Origin: Natrinema sp. HArc-T2
GTDB taxonomy: Archaea; Halobacteriota; Halobacteria; Halobacteriales; Natrialbaceae
Length of the DNA: 64,000 nucleotides
Assembly (NCBI RefSeq): GCF_041821085.1
Contig: NZ_JBGUAZ010000007.1
Location: 59,463-123,462, forward strand
Direction of reading: 5' to 3'
Shown: positions 25,506 to 35,900 of the stretch, one piece after another
How positions within the stretch are numbered: position 1 is the stretch's first letter
How the letters are laid out: each line of letters opens with the position of its first letter
Made by a program: the position numbers and the translations under genes
The notes under the pieces: generated by a model
Seen by the model: only the letters and a program-made list of their open reading frames with translations
What the model was told of the DNA's origin: nothing
Database searches by the model: none

Positions 25506-27479
25506 TTAGCTGTAGTAGGTCGGGATTAACTGGTGATCTGGTATTTCTTGTAGTCGTTCGATCGATATCTCATCTGCTGCCGAAATATCCCAGACGATAT
25601 CGAAGAATTCGATCGCAGCATCGACAAACTGTGTTCGTTCGGTGTAGACCCCACATTCAGGGTTCCAGTCGTAACTGTTTTCCATGAAGTTCGCTGACCC
25701 GAGGAGTGCTGCTCCCTCCGTAGATGCGCCTACCGTCTGTAGTTTGCCATGAATCCCGATTTCACCGAGATCGAGAAAGTCCATATCAGGCGTCACGCGC
25801 TGATGTTCTTTGAACCGCGAGTAGGTTCGAACCGTCACCCGGTCTCGATGCTCTTTGATTTCGCTCAGTAGGTTTCGCTGAAGTCGTCGCCACTCCCAGG
25901 GCTCCTTCGTGTGACGGGTGAGTAGGCGCAGTTCGAAGCCGTGCTCAAGGAGACGCCGAATCTGGGCCACATACTCGTTGAACGTGTCATCGTCGAATGG
26001 CGTCATGATCCGCAAAACTTTGTCCTCCATGTCACGCTCGAGGCCGAGGCTGAACAAGCGGTCGGTCATCGCAGTGTACGGCTCAAGTCCCGACGACCGC
26101 CTTTCGTGCCAGCGGCGGAGACGCGCACGTTCTCTACCGACGCCTCGTGAATCTCCGACGTAGGCGTCCATCTTCTTCTCCCCGAGAGCGTCCGGATCGA
26201 CGAGCGTGTAGGTGAAATAGGTCGGCGCGATTGCCCCACTGTCGATCGATTCGTAGTCCTGTGCCACCATCGATTCGGTCGCGACAGGCGCAGGTGGGAG
26301 TGACACCGTCTCTCGAGAGAGTGTGTCTATGCGGCCCTGAATATCCGAATAGCGCTCGACGAGGTGTTTCGTGTATTCATCGCGCACAGTCTCGCTGTCA
26401 ACAGTTTTCGGGACGGTCTCAAATTCGACAAGGCCGCCGCTGACCTCACACTCGACTCCGGGAACCGATGAAAGTGCTTGGTAGAGAGTATACGGCGTTA
26501 CGCTCGGCCATCGTTCTGTGACGAAACGCACGTCAAACGTCGCAAGGTCGGGATATGCTGCGACAGTAGCGACGAGCGTAAGAGCAGCCTCCCATTCATC
26601 GGCGCTCAGATCGACATTCTCCGACAGGTCATCGAACACGACTGGCTGGTCCAACTCGACTCTCTCTACGTCCGACTCAGTTGACGGTACCAGCAGTGAT
26701 CGTACCTTGTCGGATTCGTCCTCGTACTCCTGCTGTTGGTCACGGACTGCGTCTTCGACGTCGGTTTCATTGACGATGATTACCCGCGTACTGGCGAGAG
26801 TCGCTATCTCCGTCATCCCCAGTTCTTGCCTCCTCGGAACTGTCCCAGTCAATCGCTGCACAAGGTCCTCTAGACAGGCTTCATCCGCAGATTTTGCGGC
26901 GTGAGAGAGGACTTCCCGGTAAGCTTCTGCGACAGCCGTCTCGGTAGACGTCGTCTGCTGTGCCGATAGCGAGGTATCGATCCGTTCGTGATCGAGATCG
27001 ACGCTATCGGGGTAGATGGTCATGAACCCAAGAGATCCCAAGAGAGGGGCGAGGACGGTCTCGTCCCACTCATCGGCAAGTAGGCTGTCAAGCTCGCGCC
27101 GCGGGACGTTCTCGTCGATCTCACTGCACGAGCGCAGCACCATCTCAGCGGACTGGAGCTTAGCGACAGTGACTGCTCGGATGAATGGTTGTGGCTCGTC
27201 CGAGGAGAGCATCACCATCCCCAGTAGTGAGATGTCGCCGTTTTCGATAAGGCCGAGTTCGCCGAGTAGCCACTCGTGTATCGAGACGACGAGATCGCTA
27301 TCTCGTTCGTCGTTCGTTCTGATGGTCTCTGCTCGGATGTGTGGTTCAAGTCGTCCCTGTATCGGCTCTTCGGCGGCTTTTGCGGCGAGGGAAGAGTAGA
27401 TACTTTCCGGTGATAGCGCCCAAAGGTGCTCAGGTGATTGTGTTCGGAGGTCAGCCGCGACGTGGAGTGGGTCACTCAT
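25506..27479 (-). CDS. PLD-superfamily protein, 657 aa (DpdK-like)
   Basis: The last ~170 residues hold a phospholipase D-like domain: VLRIMTPFDDDTFNEYV (strand and loop), LRLLTRHTKEPWEWRRL, and IHGKLQTVGASTEGAALLG with H-x-K near 577-579, followed by SANFMENS. Only one HKD motif is evident, so activity would need a dimer. The N-terminal ~480 residues are mostly helical and unrecognised, with winged-helix-like parts near 300-370. It overlaps the first helicase by 8 bp. PLD proteins next to DUF1998 helicases are seen in DISARM (DrmC) and Dpd (DpdK); by position this is the DpdK counterpart. Confidence 0.75.
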   Translation of the reverse strand: MSDPLHVAADLRTQSPEHLWALSPESIYSSLAAKAAEEPIQGRLEPHIRAETIRTNDERDSDLVVSIHEWLLGELGLIENGDISLLGMVMLSSDEPQPFIRAVTVAKLQSAEMVLRSCSEIDENVPRRELDSLLADEWDETVLAPLLGSLGFMTIYPDSVDLDHERIDTSLSAQQTTSTETAVAEAYREVLSHAAKSADEACLEDLVQRLTGTVPRRQELGMTEIATLASTRVIIVNETDVEDAVRDQQQEYEDESDKVRSLLVPSTESDVERVELDQPVVFDDLSENVDLSADEWEAALTLVATVAAYPDLATFDVRFVTERWPSVTPYTLYQALSSVPGVECEVSGGLVEFETVPKTVDSETVRDEYTKHLVERYSDIQGRIDTLSRETVSLPPAPVATESMVAQDYESIDSGAIAPTYFTYTLVDPDALGEKKMDAYVGDSRGVGRERARLRRWHERRSSGLEPYTAMTDRLFSLGLERDMEDKVLRIMTPFDDDTFNEYVAQIRRLLEHGFELRLLTRHTKEPWEWRRLQRNLLSEIKEHRDRVTVRTYSRFKEHQRVTPDMDFLDLGEIGIHGKLQTVGASTEGAALLGSANFMENSYDWNPECGVYTERTQFVDAAIEFFDIVWDISAADEISIERLQEIPDHQLIPTYYS

Positions 27480-30400
27480 CGTTCCGTGGTTTGAGGTGGA
27501 GGTCGTGGGACAGGAGCTCGAGCAGTTCGTCCTTGTCGAATGATTCTGGATCGTTCTGCTCTACACACCCGTACTGGTAGATACAGAACGGACACCCATT
27601 CTCGCAGTTACATTTCGACTCGTCGGGCGAAAACGCCTCACGCATGAGTTCGACAGCGCGTTCGAATTTCTCCCCGTCATCCTGCGTCAACAGGACGGTG
27701 ATTCCGCTCCCACCCTCGTCGGAGTCGTATACTAGCGTTCCATCGTCCTCGATGGACTCAGGAACCTGTCTGACGCTAACGCCGCCGATGTACTGAAGTG
27801 CGACTCGGAGGCCGTGAGCGAAGCCGTGTTCGAGTTCTTCACTATCGAAACGGACACGGACCGCCTTCGTGGAGAACTTCGTTGCAGGCCGGACTGCCTC
27901 GCTCTTATCGACGGGATGTTGGACGTTGTTCGTACAGTATGCCGAGTCTCCGGTTTTCGCGATCGCTCCGTTACACCCGTCGACACCACACATCTCGAAC
28001 ACGTTCGGGAGCGGGTCCGCTCCTCCGTCCTTATAAGTCGCCCAGTATTTGTTCGTCGATGCGAGTAGCGTGACGTCACCGTACTCGAACTGCCCATGAA
28101 CGGTCCCGTTCTCGTCGACGATGTCTCGGGAGAACGTCGCCTCGAACGAGTCGCCGGCGTCGGTCTCGACGGGTGCGTACGTGCCCCGAGGTTCCGTGTC
28201 GTTCTGGTAGACTGTCGACGGCTGAAGCTGCTCTGTGCTCGGCGTCGAACTGAGCGGGAGATCGTGCTGGTACGCGATCACCCTCTCCGGGACCTTGGTG
28301 ACGAGCGGCTTCAGTCGTGTCCCGCACGACTCACAGTTGGGGGTGTCGCTATCATACTCGGTGGCACAAGTCGGACAGATAGCCGCATCTTCCAGGTCGT
28401 CAGTGATTCGTGCAGATTCTAGCGGTTCCCAGTACACCTGTGTCACGACGTAGGTCTCGCTGTCGTAGAGATATGCGGCGCCAGGATGGAGTTCAGAGAG
28501 AGCGATGCGGCGCTCGCGTGACCCGTCGCTGACGTTCTCGAAGTCTTCACCGACGAGCTGATAATCGACCGAACTCCCGACCGACCGCAACCCGAATGCA
28601 GCGGAACTCTCCCGATTCAGGTAGCTACCGAAGTCCATGCTCTCGAGTCGGTCGAGATAGTCGTTCAGTTGGTCGAGTTGGCGCTCGACCTGCTCTCGCT
28701 GTTCCCGTAGGCGTCGCTTTTCATCGCGGTCACGAGTGTTCCGTTCTTTCCGTCTCAGATCACTCACCTCTTCGTCAAGTTCGTCGATGTCGTCGTAGAT
28801 TTCGTCTTGCTGATCGCGATAGAGATCGACGATCGTCTCTTCGAAGCTCGGTTCGTCCTTGGTTCCGTCAAGGACGCTTTCGACGATGTCCCCATGCTTA
28901 CCGAGAACTGGGTCGACGACGCCATCGCAGTCATCGCGCTGGCATTCTCCTCCGTAGCCTGCGGCGTGCTTTCTGCCACACGCTGAACAAACACTGAAGG
29001 ATAGGAGATCTTCCAACCACTGCTCGATTTCGTCTTGGTTCTCCTCGAGGAGAGATCGAAGTGCTTCGAGCGGTGCATCGTCGTTCCAACTCTGGACTTG
29101 GAAGTTCGTAGATGACAGCACCCCAGTGAACGTCATTATGTCGTTCGGTCGAGGTTCCGTGCGCGGCATCGGTTCGTCCTTACAGACGATGAGGTCTTCG
29201 AGGCCGCTCTGTTCGCGGCGCCACGGTACCCACTGGGTCGTTGCGGCCCAATCGAGGACAGCCCAGGAAAGCGACTGGTGGAGAACTTCGCGGTTCACCT
29301 CGTTGAGCGGAACCTGCTGTGGATCGGCTGCGATAAGTTCCTCCGGATGTTCGTGGTAGTAGTAGTCGATGGGGTTGCGTTGGCTGACCGAGTGGATGAG
29401 GGAGTTGCCTGATGACCGTCCTGCGCGGCCGATTCGCTGTAGGTATGAGTTGGCGTTCGGCGGGGTTCCATAGAGGAGTAGCGTATTGAGATCTCCGATA
29501 TCGACACCCAACTCCATCGCCGGCCCGGACGAGAGGAAGTGCGGGTACCGTCCTTGTCGGAATTGGTACTCCAGTTTTCGTCGCTCGTCACGGTCGGTCT
29601 CGCCGTAATACGCCCGTGCGAGCAGCATCATCGGGTCGGATGTCGAAACCTTCTGAGCAGTCAGGGAGTAGTGTGGGTGTGAGAAGTCCGAGCGGTCCTC
29701 TATTGTCGCCGTGAACTCGACGATGTCATCGGGTGCCGCCCCGAGAGCGACTTCGAGCGAGGTTGCGTACGCCTCTTGGCTTGGGCTGTAGTTCGTCGGC
29801 GTCGCGTCGTCAACGACAGCGCATTTGACTGCGTCTTCGTTGACCATCACGTACCGACTTCCCTCCTCTTCGAGGCGACGCAGAATACCGCGGTCGATGA
29901 GGGAATCGAGGTGGTCGTGTCCGTCCTCAATGTCGTCGATCAGATTCGGCTCATAATGGTGGTTCTGACTGATTGCCTCTATGAGCAACTCACGCTCACC
30001 TTCGCTGAGGTCGTCGAGATCGGCGTCCGACCGAACGTCGATCAGCCCCTCGTCGCTAAGCTGGTTACTACGGTAACGCTGGCTGTACTTGCCTTCCAAG
30101 ACACGAGACAGCAATTCTTCCGTCAGGTATTCATCGACCGACTGGTCGTAGCCGGTCAGGAGTTCGTACATCCGCGGTGTATTACCGCCCTTGCCTGCTA
30201 ATTCCTCCTCGTACTGGTGGGCGTCGTCTACTCCACACTCTACGACGTCGGAGAGCGCTGCCCAACCCGATGCGTCGGCCTCCGATCTGACACTCTCGAT
30301 GAACAACTGGTCGAAGAAGAACGACTCTTCGGGCTCACGGAAGTTCCGTTCCAGTTCCTTCATGTCGGCCTGGCTGTCCGCAAACGAGAGCATCTTTGAT

Positions 30401-32922
30401 TCACCGAAGGTACCGGGATCGTCACGATCTGCTAGTGAACGAAGCAAATAGCGCCCAGTAGTCACCGCGGCGTTGGCTGGCCCCCGGAGCATCGAGTCGT
30501 ATCGTCGGTTCTTCGCATAGGTCTCACGCCGGTCTTCGTGGTAACACGGCAGTCCTCCGGGGAACTGACTCGCCTCTCGGACTCGACCGTTGTCGTCGAC
30601 CATCCGGAAGTTGCTGTACCCCTTCGCCCGGCGACTGATTTCGGGGTTGTCGCAGTTACAATCGCGTGGGCCGTTGGGAAGGAACTCGTATCCACAGGAC
30701 TGACACTCGTCGACCATGCTGATGTCGAACAGCGCTGACCGAACGAGTTTCTGTTTACCACAGCTACACGATGCTGGTGGATTACCGAAGTACACCTCGT
30801 CGCACTCGGGATCGCTGCACGTCCATCCAAGGAACCGTTTAGGAGTGAGATTACCGTCACAATCGTTAGTAGTACACTCCTGTCCCTCCGGGTCTTCGTA
30901 GACCTCGCCACATTCGATGCAATACTGAACATCCTCGTCTGTGAGTGGCTCTAGCGCGGTAGAGTGACAGGAGTGACACTCGGGCGCCCGTGCTTCATCG
31001 ACAGTGAGTTCCCCGTCACAGTCGGGCTTGGTGCAGACATGCTTCTCCATCGAATCGTCAAGGGCCATTGCAGCACCGCAGTCGGGACAGTCGTGCTGGC
31101 GGTCGATCTTCTGGCGCTCGCCACAGTCTGTACACTCGTAGTACGGTCGCCAGTAGACTCGAACCATCTCGGGTGTTTCGCCGTCGACGGTCTCACACTG
31201 GCATTCCCGCCGTTGGAAATACTCAAAACGCCCCTCTTCAGACGTGACGGTGTGTGGTTCGAGGCGCTCACAGTTCGGACAGAACCACGACTCAAGCGAC
31301 TCTTCTCCACACTCGTTACACAGCGAGAGCTTCGTCACGAAGTGATGGCCACACTCGGTGCAGGATGACTGCGGAGTGTCGTAGACCGTCCCGCAGTTGA
31401 TACACGTGTAGTAGCCATCAAGCGGCCAACTGAACAGGTGTGCACGACGTTCAAGAATGTCCGACACCTCGCCGATAGTCATGAAGTTCGTTACTACCGT
31501 CTCTGCTTGGAACTCGGAGAGTCCAGCCTCGTCGATCAGGCGGTCGCGAAGGCCGACTGGTCGAAGTGGGGTCTCGCGAAGCGCCGCATAGATCCCACGG
31601 ACGAATTCCAAGGGACCTCCTTCATCTTCGACTAAATGTTCGTAGAGTGAATTGTCGACGTCCTCGCTGCCGCCCTCTACGCCGGCGGCATCGAGTGCTC
31701 GTCTCGCGGCGTTTGTGTCTCCGTTGCGCAACTCCTCTTCGGTCAACTCTGCCGAGGCGAAGTCGTCAGGGATGTCGACGGGGAACGGTGCATCGAGGGT
31801 GCGCTCGTCTTCCTCGATAACCATTACGTCGGGGTCAACGAAGGGATTGATACGTTGGAAGACCGTCCGCTTGTTCTCCACGGTCGCCGACGCGCCAACG
31901 ATAGTGAGATCGTCGTCGGCCTCGCTGTCGTACCCGTTGAGTTGCTGACGCTCTCGAATATACCGGCGCATGAGCGTCGATGTGAATGAACCAAAGAGTT
32001 CGGAATACTCGTGGATTTCATCGAACACGAAGTATTTCGGTTCAGCAACGAAGCGCTGCTGTTCATCATCGCTGTTGACGTTGAATAGTCGGTAGTTGAT
32101 CGTGTCGGGGTTCGTCAACAGAATGTCGGCTGGTGATTCGATGATGGCGTCCCGCGTGACCTTGATAAAGTCGAAAGTGAGATCATCCTCGTGTTCCACC
32201 ATCGGTTCCACTACGAACGAACCATCGTCTCGCTGGCTGACCGTCAGCGACGAGTCACACTCATCGCACGGGCAGTCAAAGTATTGGAACGTAGTCTGGA
32301 GGTACGCGAGCTCGTCGGGGTCGCGCCGCTTCGTATCACCGTCATAGATCCCGACAGTCACCTGTTCGTCCGGCGAGCGTCCCCGGTTGAGCGTGAAGAG
32401 GTAGTCGATCAACCGCTTCAGCTGGTCCTGCGCAAGCGCCTTTGTCGGGTATGTGAGGACGCACTTAACGCTGTCTGGCGGGTGATCGTTGTGCTGGCCT
32501 GCCTTCGCCTCGGTAATGAACTGGAGGATGGGAATGAGCCATCCCTCGGTCTTCCCTCGACCCGTACTTGCGGTCAGCAGCGTATGGTGGTCCTCGAGAA
32601 CTGATTCTACCGCTGACTCCTGAAACTCGTATAGCGAGCGGAAACCCGCCTCAGAGAACGTCTCGGTGACGTCGTTGTGGAGGTCGTGGTTACTGGCGAA
32701 CGTCTCCCAGTGGGTGTCGCTCATCCGGGGGAGGTCGAGCACTTGAAGATAGGGTCCTTTCGTCCGGATGAACTCGGGGAGATCGCTCTCAAGCGACTCG
32801 CCCGACCCGTCGTGGTACCGCGAGACGAGGTTCTTGACGGCTCGGTGGGGCTGAGAACCGGCGTAGTGTTCGGCGTACGATTCGCGCATTGAGTTCGCGA
32901 GTTCGAGTGGGTCGAAGTCCAT
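27472..32922 (-). CDS. giant DEAD/DEAH helicase with zinc-ribbon insert and DUF1998-type end, 1816 aa
   Basis: Superfamily 2 helicase of the YprA/MrfA-DUF1998 group. Motif I TASTGRGKT (117-125), Ia YPTKALAQDQ (158-167), II DEIH (301-304), III SAT (345-347), V MELGVDIGDL (1136-1145), VI QRIGRAGR (1162-1169). Between the two RecA domains, residues ~507-760 hold about ten CxxC knuckles, a long zinc-ribbon array. The C-terminus ends in CNCENGCPFC (C1771, C1773, C1777, C1780), the MrfA/DUF1998 zinc-binding site. It is likely a DNA translocase acting as a defence effector, comparable to DpdJ or DruE. It is a paralog of the next gene upstream. Confidence 0.85.
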   Translation of the reverse strand: MDFDPLELANSMRESYAEHYAGSQPHRAVKNLVSRYHDGSGESLESDLPEFIRTKGPYLQVLDLPRMSDTHWETFASNHDLHNDVTETFSEAGFRSLYEFQESAVESVLEDHHTLLTASTGRGKTEGWLIPILQFITEAKAGQHNDHPPDSVKCVLTYPTKALAQDQLKRLIDYLFTLNRGRSPDEQVTVGIYDGDTKRRDPDELAYLQTTFQYFDCPCDECDSSLTVSQRDDGSFVVEPMVEHEDDLTFDFIKVTRDAIIESPADILLTNPDTINYRLFNVNSDDEQQRFVAEPKYFVFDEIHEYSELFGSFTSTLMRRYIRERQQLNGYDSEADDDLTIVGASATVENKRTVFQRINPFVDPDVMVIEEDERTLDAPFPVDIPDDFASAELTEEELRNGDTNAARRALDAAGVEGGSEDVDNSLYEHLVEDEGGPLEFVRGIYAALRETPLRPVGLRDRLIDEAGLSEFQAETVVTNFMTIGEVSDILERRAHLFSWPLDGYYTCINCGTVYDTPQSSCTECGHHFVTKLSLCNECGEESLESWFCPNCERLEPHTVTSEEGRFEYFQRRECQCETVDGETPEMVRVYWRPYYECTDCGERQKIDRQHDCPDCGAAMALDDSMEKHVCTKPDCDGELTVDEARAPECHSCHSTALEPLTDEDVQYCIECGEVYEDPEGQECTTNDCDGNLTPKRFLGWTCSDPECDEVYFGNPPASCSCGKQKLVRSALFDISMVDECQSCGYEFLPNGPRDCNCDNPEISRRAKGYSNFRMVDDNGRVREASQFPGGLPCYHEDRRETYAKNRRYDSMLRGPANAAVTTGRYLLRSLADRDDPGTFGESKMLSFADSQADMKELERNFREPEESFFFDQLFIESVRSEADASGWAALSDVVECGVDDAHQYEEELAGKGGNTPRMYELLTGYDQSVDEYLTEELLSRVLEGKYSQRYRSNQLSDEGLIDVRSDADLDDLSEGERELLIEAISQNHHYEPNLIDDIEDGHDHLDSLIDRGILRRLEEEGSRYVMVNEDAVKCAVVDDATPTNYSPSQEAYATSLEVALGAAPDDIVEFTATIEDRSDFSHPHYSLTAQKVSTSDPMMLLARAYYGETDRDERRKLEYQFRQGRYPHFLSSGPAMELGVDIGDLNTLLLYGTPPNANSYLQRIGRAGRSSGNSLIHSVSQRNPIDYYYHEHPEELIAADPQQVPLNEVNREVLHQSLSWAVLDWAATTQWVPWRREQSGLEDLIVCKDEPMPRTEPRPNDIMTFTGVLSSTNFQVQSWNDDAPLEALRSLLEENQDEIEQWLEDLLSFSVCSACGRKHAAGYGGECQRDDCDGVVDPVLGKHGDIVESVLDGTKDEPSFEETIVDLYRDQQDEIYDDIDELDEEVSDLRRKERNTRDRDEKRRLREQREQVERQLDQLNDYLDRLESMDFGSYLNRESSAAFGLRSVGSSVDYQLVGEDFENVSDGSRERRIALSELHPGAAYLYDSETYVVTQVYWEPLESARITDDLEDAAICPTCATEYDSDTPNCESCGTRLKPLVTKVPERVIAYQHDLPLSSTPSTEQLQPSTVYQNDTEPRGTYAPVETDAGDSFEATFSRDIVDENGTVHGQFEYGDVTLLASTNKYWATYKDGGADPLPNVFEMCGVDGCNGAIAKTGDSAYCTNNVQHPVDKSEAVRPATKFSTKAVRVRFDSEELEHGFAHGLRVALQYIGGVSVRQVPESIEDDGTLVYDSDEGGSGITVLLTQDDGEKFERAVELMREAFSPDESKCNCENGCPFCIYQYGCVEQNDPESFDKDELLELLSHDLHLKPRNDE

Positions 32923-32947
32923 TGGTGGCAGTTGTGTGGGATATTGG

Positions 32948-35900
32948 TCAGTCGGTGAGCTGTTCGTCGATTTCGTGATTCGTGACCGGCCGAATAGTCA
33001 CGTCACCGCGGGCAAGGATGTCGCGAAGGCGTTCCCGGTCGAACGAGCGCTGATCGTTTCTGACGTCGCAGCCGTACTGATACAGACAGGACGGACATCC
33101 GTTCTCACAGTCACAGTCGAACTGGTCACGCATGAGTCCGATTGCACGGTCGAACGCCCGGAACTCACCGTCCGTTCGTTCGAAGAGGAGTCGCGCGACA
33201 TCGGACCCTCCCTCCTGGGACTCGAAAACGTCGACACGCTCGTCGCCGACGTACTCGGCGAGGCCACGGATGCTGACGCCGCCGAGGTACTGCAATGCGA
33301 CCCGAAGACCGTGTGATAGTGTGTGCGACAGGTCACGGTCGTCAAGGTCGACGCGAATCCCTTGAGTGTCGTACTGGTATCCAAGGCGAATGAACTCGGA
33401 ATCAACACCACGGCCATCAGGGAAGTGATCGGGGTCGGCACTGCATCGACGCTCATCATCGTCGTCGCGGTAGATGACGCCAGGACAGTTCTCTTCGCCA
33501 CAGACCTCGAAGAGTGTATCCCTCGGATCCACCTCACCGGACTTGTACTTCGTCTTGTAGCTCTTTGTGTGCAGCAGAACCGAGTAGTCACCGTACTCGA
33601 GCGTCCCGAGTTGTTCCCCGTTGGCGTCCTGGAGTTCGAACGTTCGTTCAGGGTCAAACTCGAGTATCGACGTCTCGCGTTCGGCGTATGTGTTCTGTAT
33701 CGGTTTGTTCGGCTCGTTGTGGAGGTAGCGCGCCTCGTCGCCCTCCGCGGTCAGTTTGAGGTTGTCATGGTAAGCGTCGACTGAGTCAAGCATCGCGAGC
33801 CGGCGTTGCTTGAGTGGTGCATCGGTTTCGCAGTCGCATCCATCGGCATCGAGGTCGTATGAGGCGTGGCACGCCGGACAGACGAGTTCCTCGGCTAGAC
33901 GGTCTCCACCAACGGTTTCGTTCACCGTTTCGCGGAGGTCTGAACTGGCTTTGTCGTCGAGTCGGACACGCGAGACGGTGTACGTCTCGCCACTGTCAAG
34001 GTAGGCAGCGCCGGGATGGAGTTCCGAGAGCGCCATCTGCATCGCGCGTCCACTCTCCTGGTCGCCGACGTTTCGCCGGTTGTACCCTTCTTCGACCAGG
34101 GTTAGACCGGCCGTTGTGGCAACACTCCGCATCGAGAAGTCGTACTTGCTCTCACGAGACTCACTGAGGAAGTCGAAGTAACTTGCATCTCCCAGATCAG
34201 ATAGATAGTCTTCGAGAACCTCAATACGGTCCTTGAGGCCACGACGTTCACGCATAATACGTGCCCGCTCGTCTGATCCAGCCCGCTGCTGGTCGCGACG
34301 CAACCGAGAGTTACGTCGTTTCAGGTCGGACAACTCACCTTCGAGCGCCCGTTTGTATTCACGGTATCCGGTGATATAGCGCTCGTCAAAGTTCGCGAGA
34401 ACGTCGTTGACGAGATGATCGAACTCGTTCTTTGCGTACCGAATTTCTCCGTCACAGTCGCTTTGTGCACACGTTTCGCGGTCGTCATCGGTAGCGTACC
34501 GTCGCTCACACTCCTCACAGTATCGGTAGTCGAGAAGCGACTCGAGGTAGTCGGCGATGTCTCGTTCGTGGTCGTCGACGACTTCACTGAGCACGTCGAG
34601 CTTCGAGTCGTCGGCGCCGAGGGACAGCGTGTCGGCGCTGAGGGACATCACGTGAGTCAGCTTACTGGCATCTTCGCGTTCGCTCTCATCGAGCATGCTC
34701 CGACGGTGATAGGTGTCCCCGCCATCGATCGACCGCGCGCGACCGTGGTGGCTGACATCCCACGGGATGGTGAAGTTGGCCGCCACGTAGTCCAAGACCC
34801 CCCACGACAGGGAAACGCGGAGGACCTCCTCGTTGTGTTCGTTGAGCGGGACGGGAGTTGGGTCGGTGTCGATGAGTTCGTCCGGATGGTCATAGTAGTA
34901 GTAGTCGATAGGGTTGCGCTGGCTGACCGAGTGGACCATCGAGGAGTGAGAGCTGCGTCCCGCACGCCCGACTCGCTGAAGGTACGCGTTCATATTCGGC
35001 GGCGTCCCGTACAGCAGGAGCGCGTCGAGGTCGCCGATGTCGACCCCAAGCTCCATCGTCGGTCCCGAGGAGAGGTGGTGGGGATAGTTCTCCTCGCGAA
35101 AGAGGTACTCCAACTCCCGGCGCTTGCGCTTGTTCGTCGCCCCGAGATACTCCTCAGAGATGAGGATTCGCGTCTGCGAGTATTCGGCACGGTGGGCACG
35201 CTGTGTGAACCGTGGGTGAGAGATCGATGCTCGCTTGGCGAGCGACGTTCCTGACGAGACAGCAGACCGCGTATCCAGGCCGAACTGGTGGTGGAGCGTC
35301 GTGTAGTATCGCTCCGTTTCTGGATCAAACCGGATGCCGTCCCCGTTGCCCGCGACCGTGATCGCGAGCGCCGATGGATCGAACGAGACGTAGTCCTCCG
35401 AGTGCCCGTATCTGAGGATATTGCGATCGACTAACTCTTCGACGACCGTTTCGGCGGACTGGCCGGGACTCGGGTGGTCGAAGTTTGCAACCCCATAGTC
35501 GTTGCCCTCATCGACAAGTTCGCGGACGATAGCACGCTCGTCGCTCGTGAGTTCGTCGAGACCGGGGGCAAGGCGAACGTCGATCAGGCCTTCCTCGGTG
35601 AGGGATCCGTCCCGCTCGCCTAAGCGCTGGCTGTAAGTGTGCTCGAGTGCGCGTCTAGTTAGTCGGTCCCGAAGTGCGTCGTCGTCGTCCCAGCGCTTCC
35701 GGGGCTGGTCTTTCAATCGCGACTTCAGATCGAACTCGACACTCCTCGCGACTTGCGGCGGTTCCAGCGCATCGTTGACTTCGTCGACGATGTCCGCCGC
35801 GTCTTTGAGGACTTGACTGAACGGAGTCCAGTGGTTTCCGTCATCACGGGATGACGCACTCTCGATCAACAGTTGATCGAGGAGCGTCTCGACCTCGGGT

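Noticed and set aside
34415..35254. Plus-strand frame of 279 codons opposite the second giant helicase
   Set aside because: Valine/arginine-rich shadow frame; the minus strand carries the helicase motifs through the same region.
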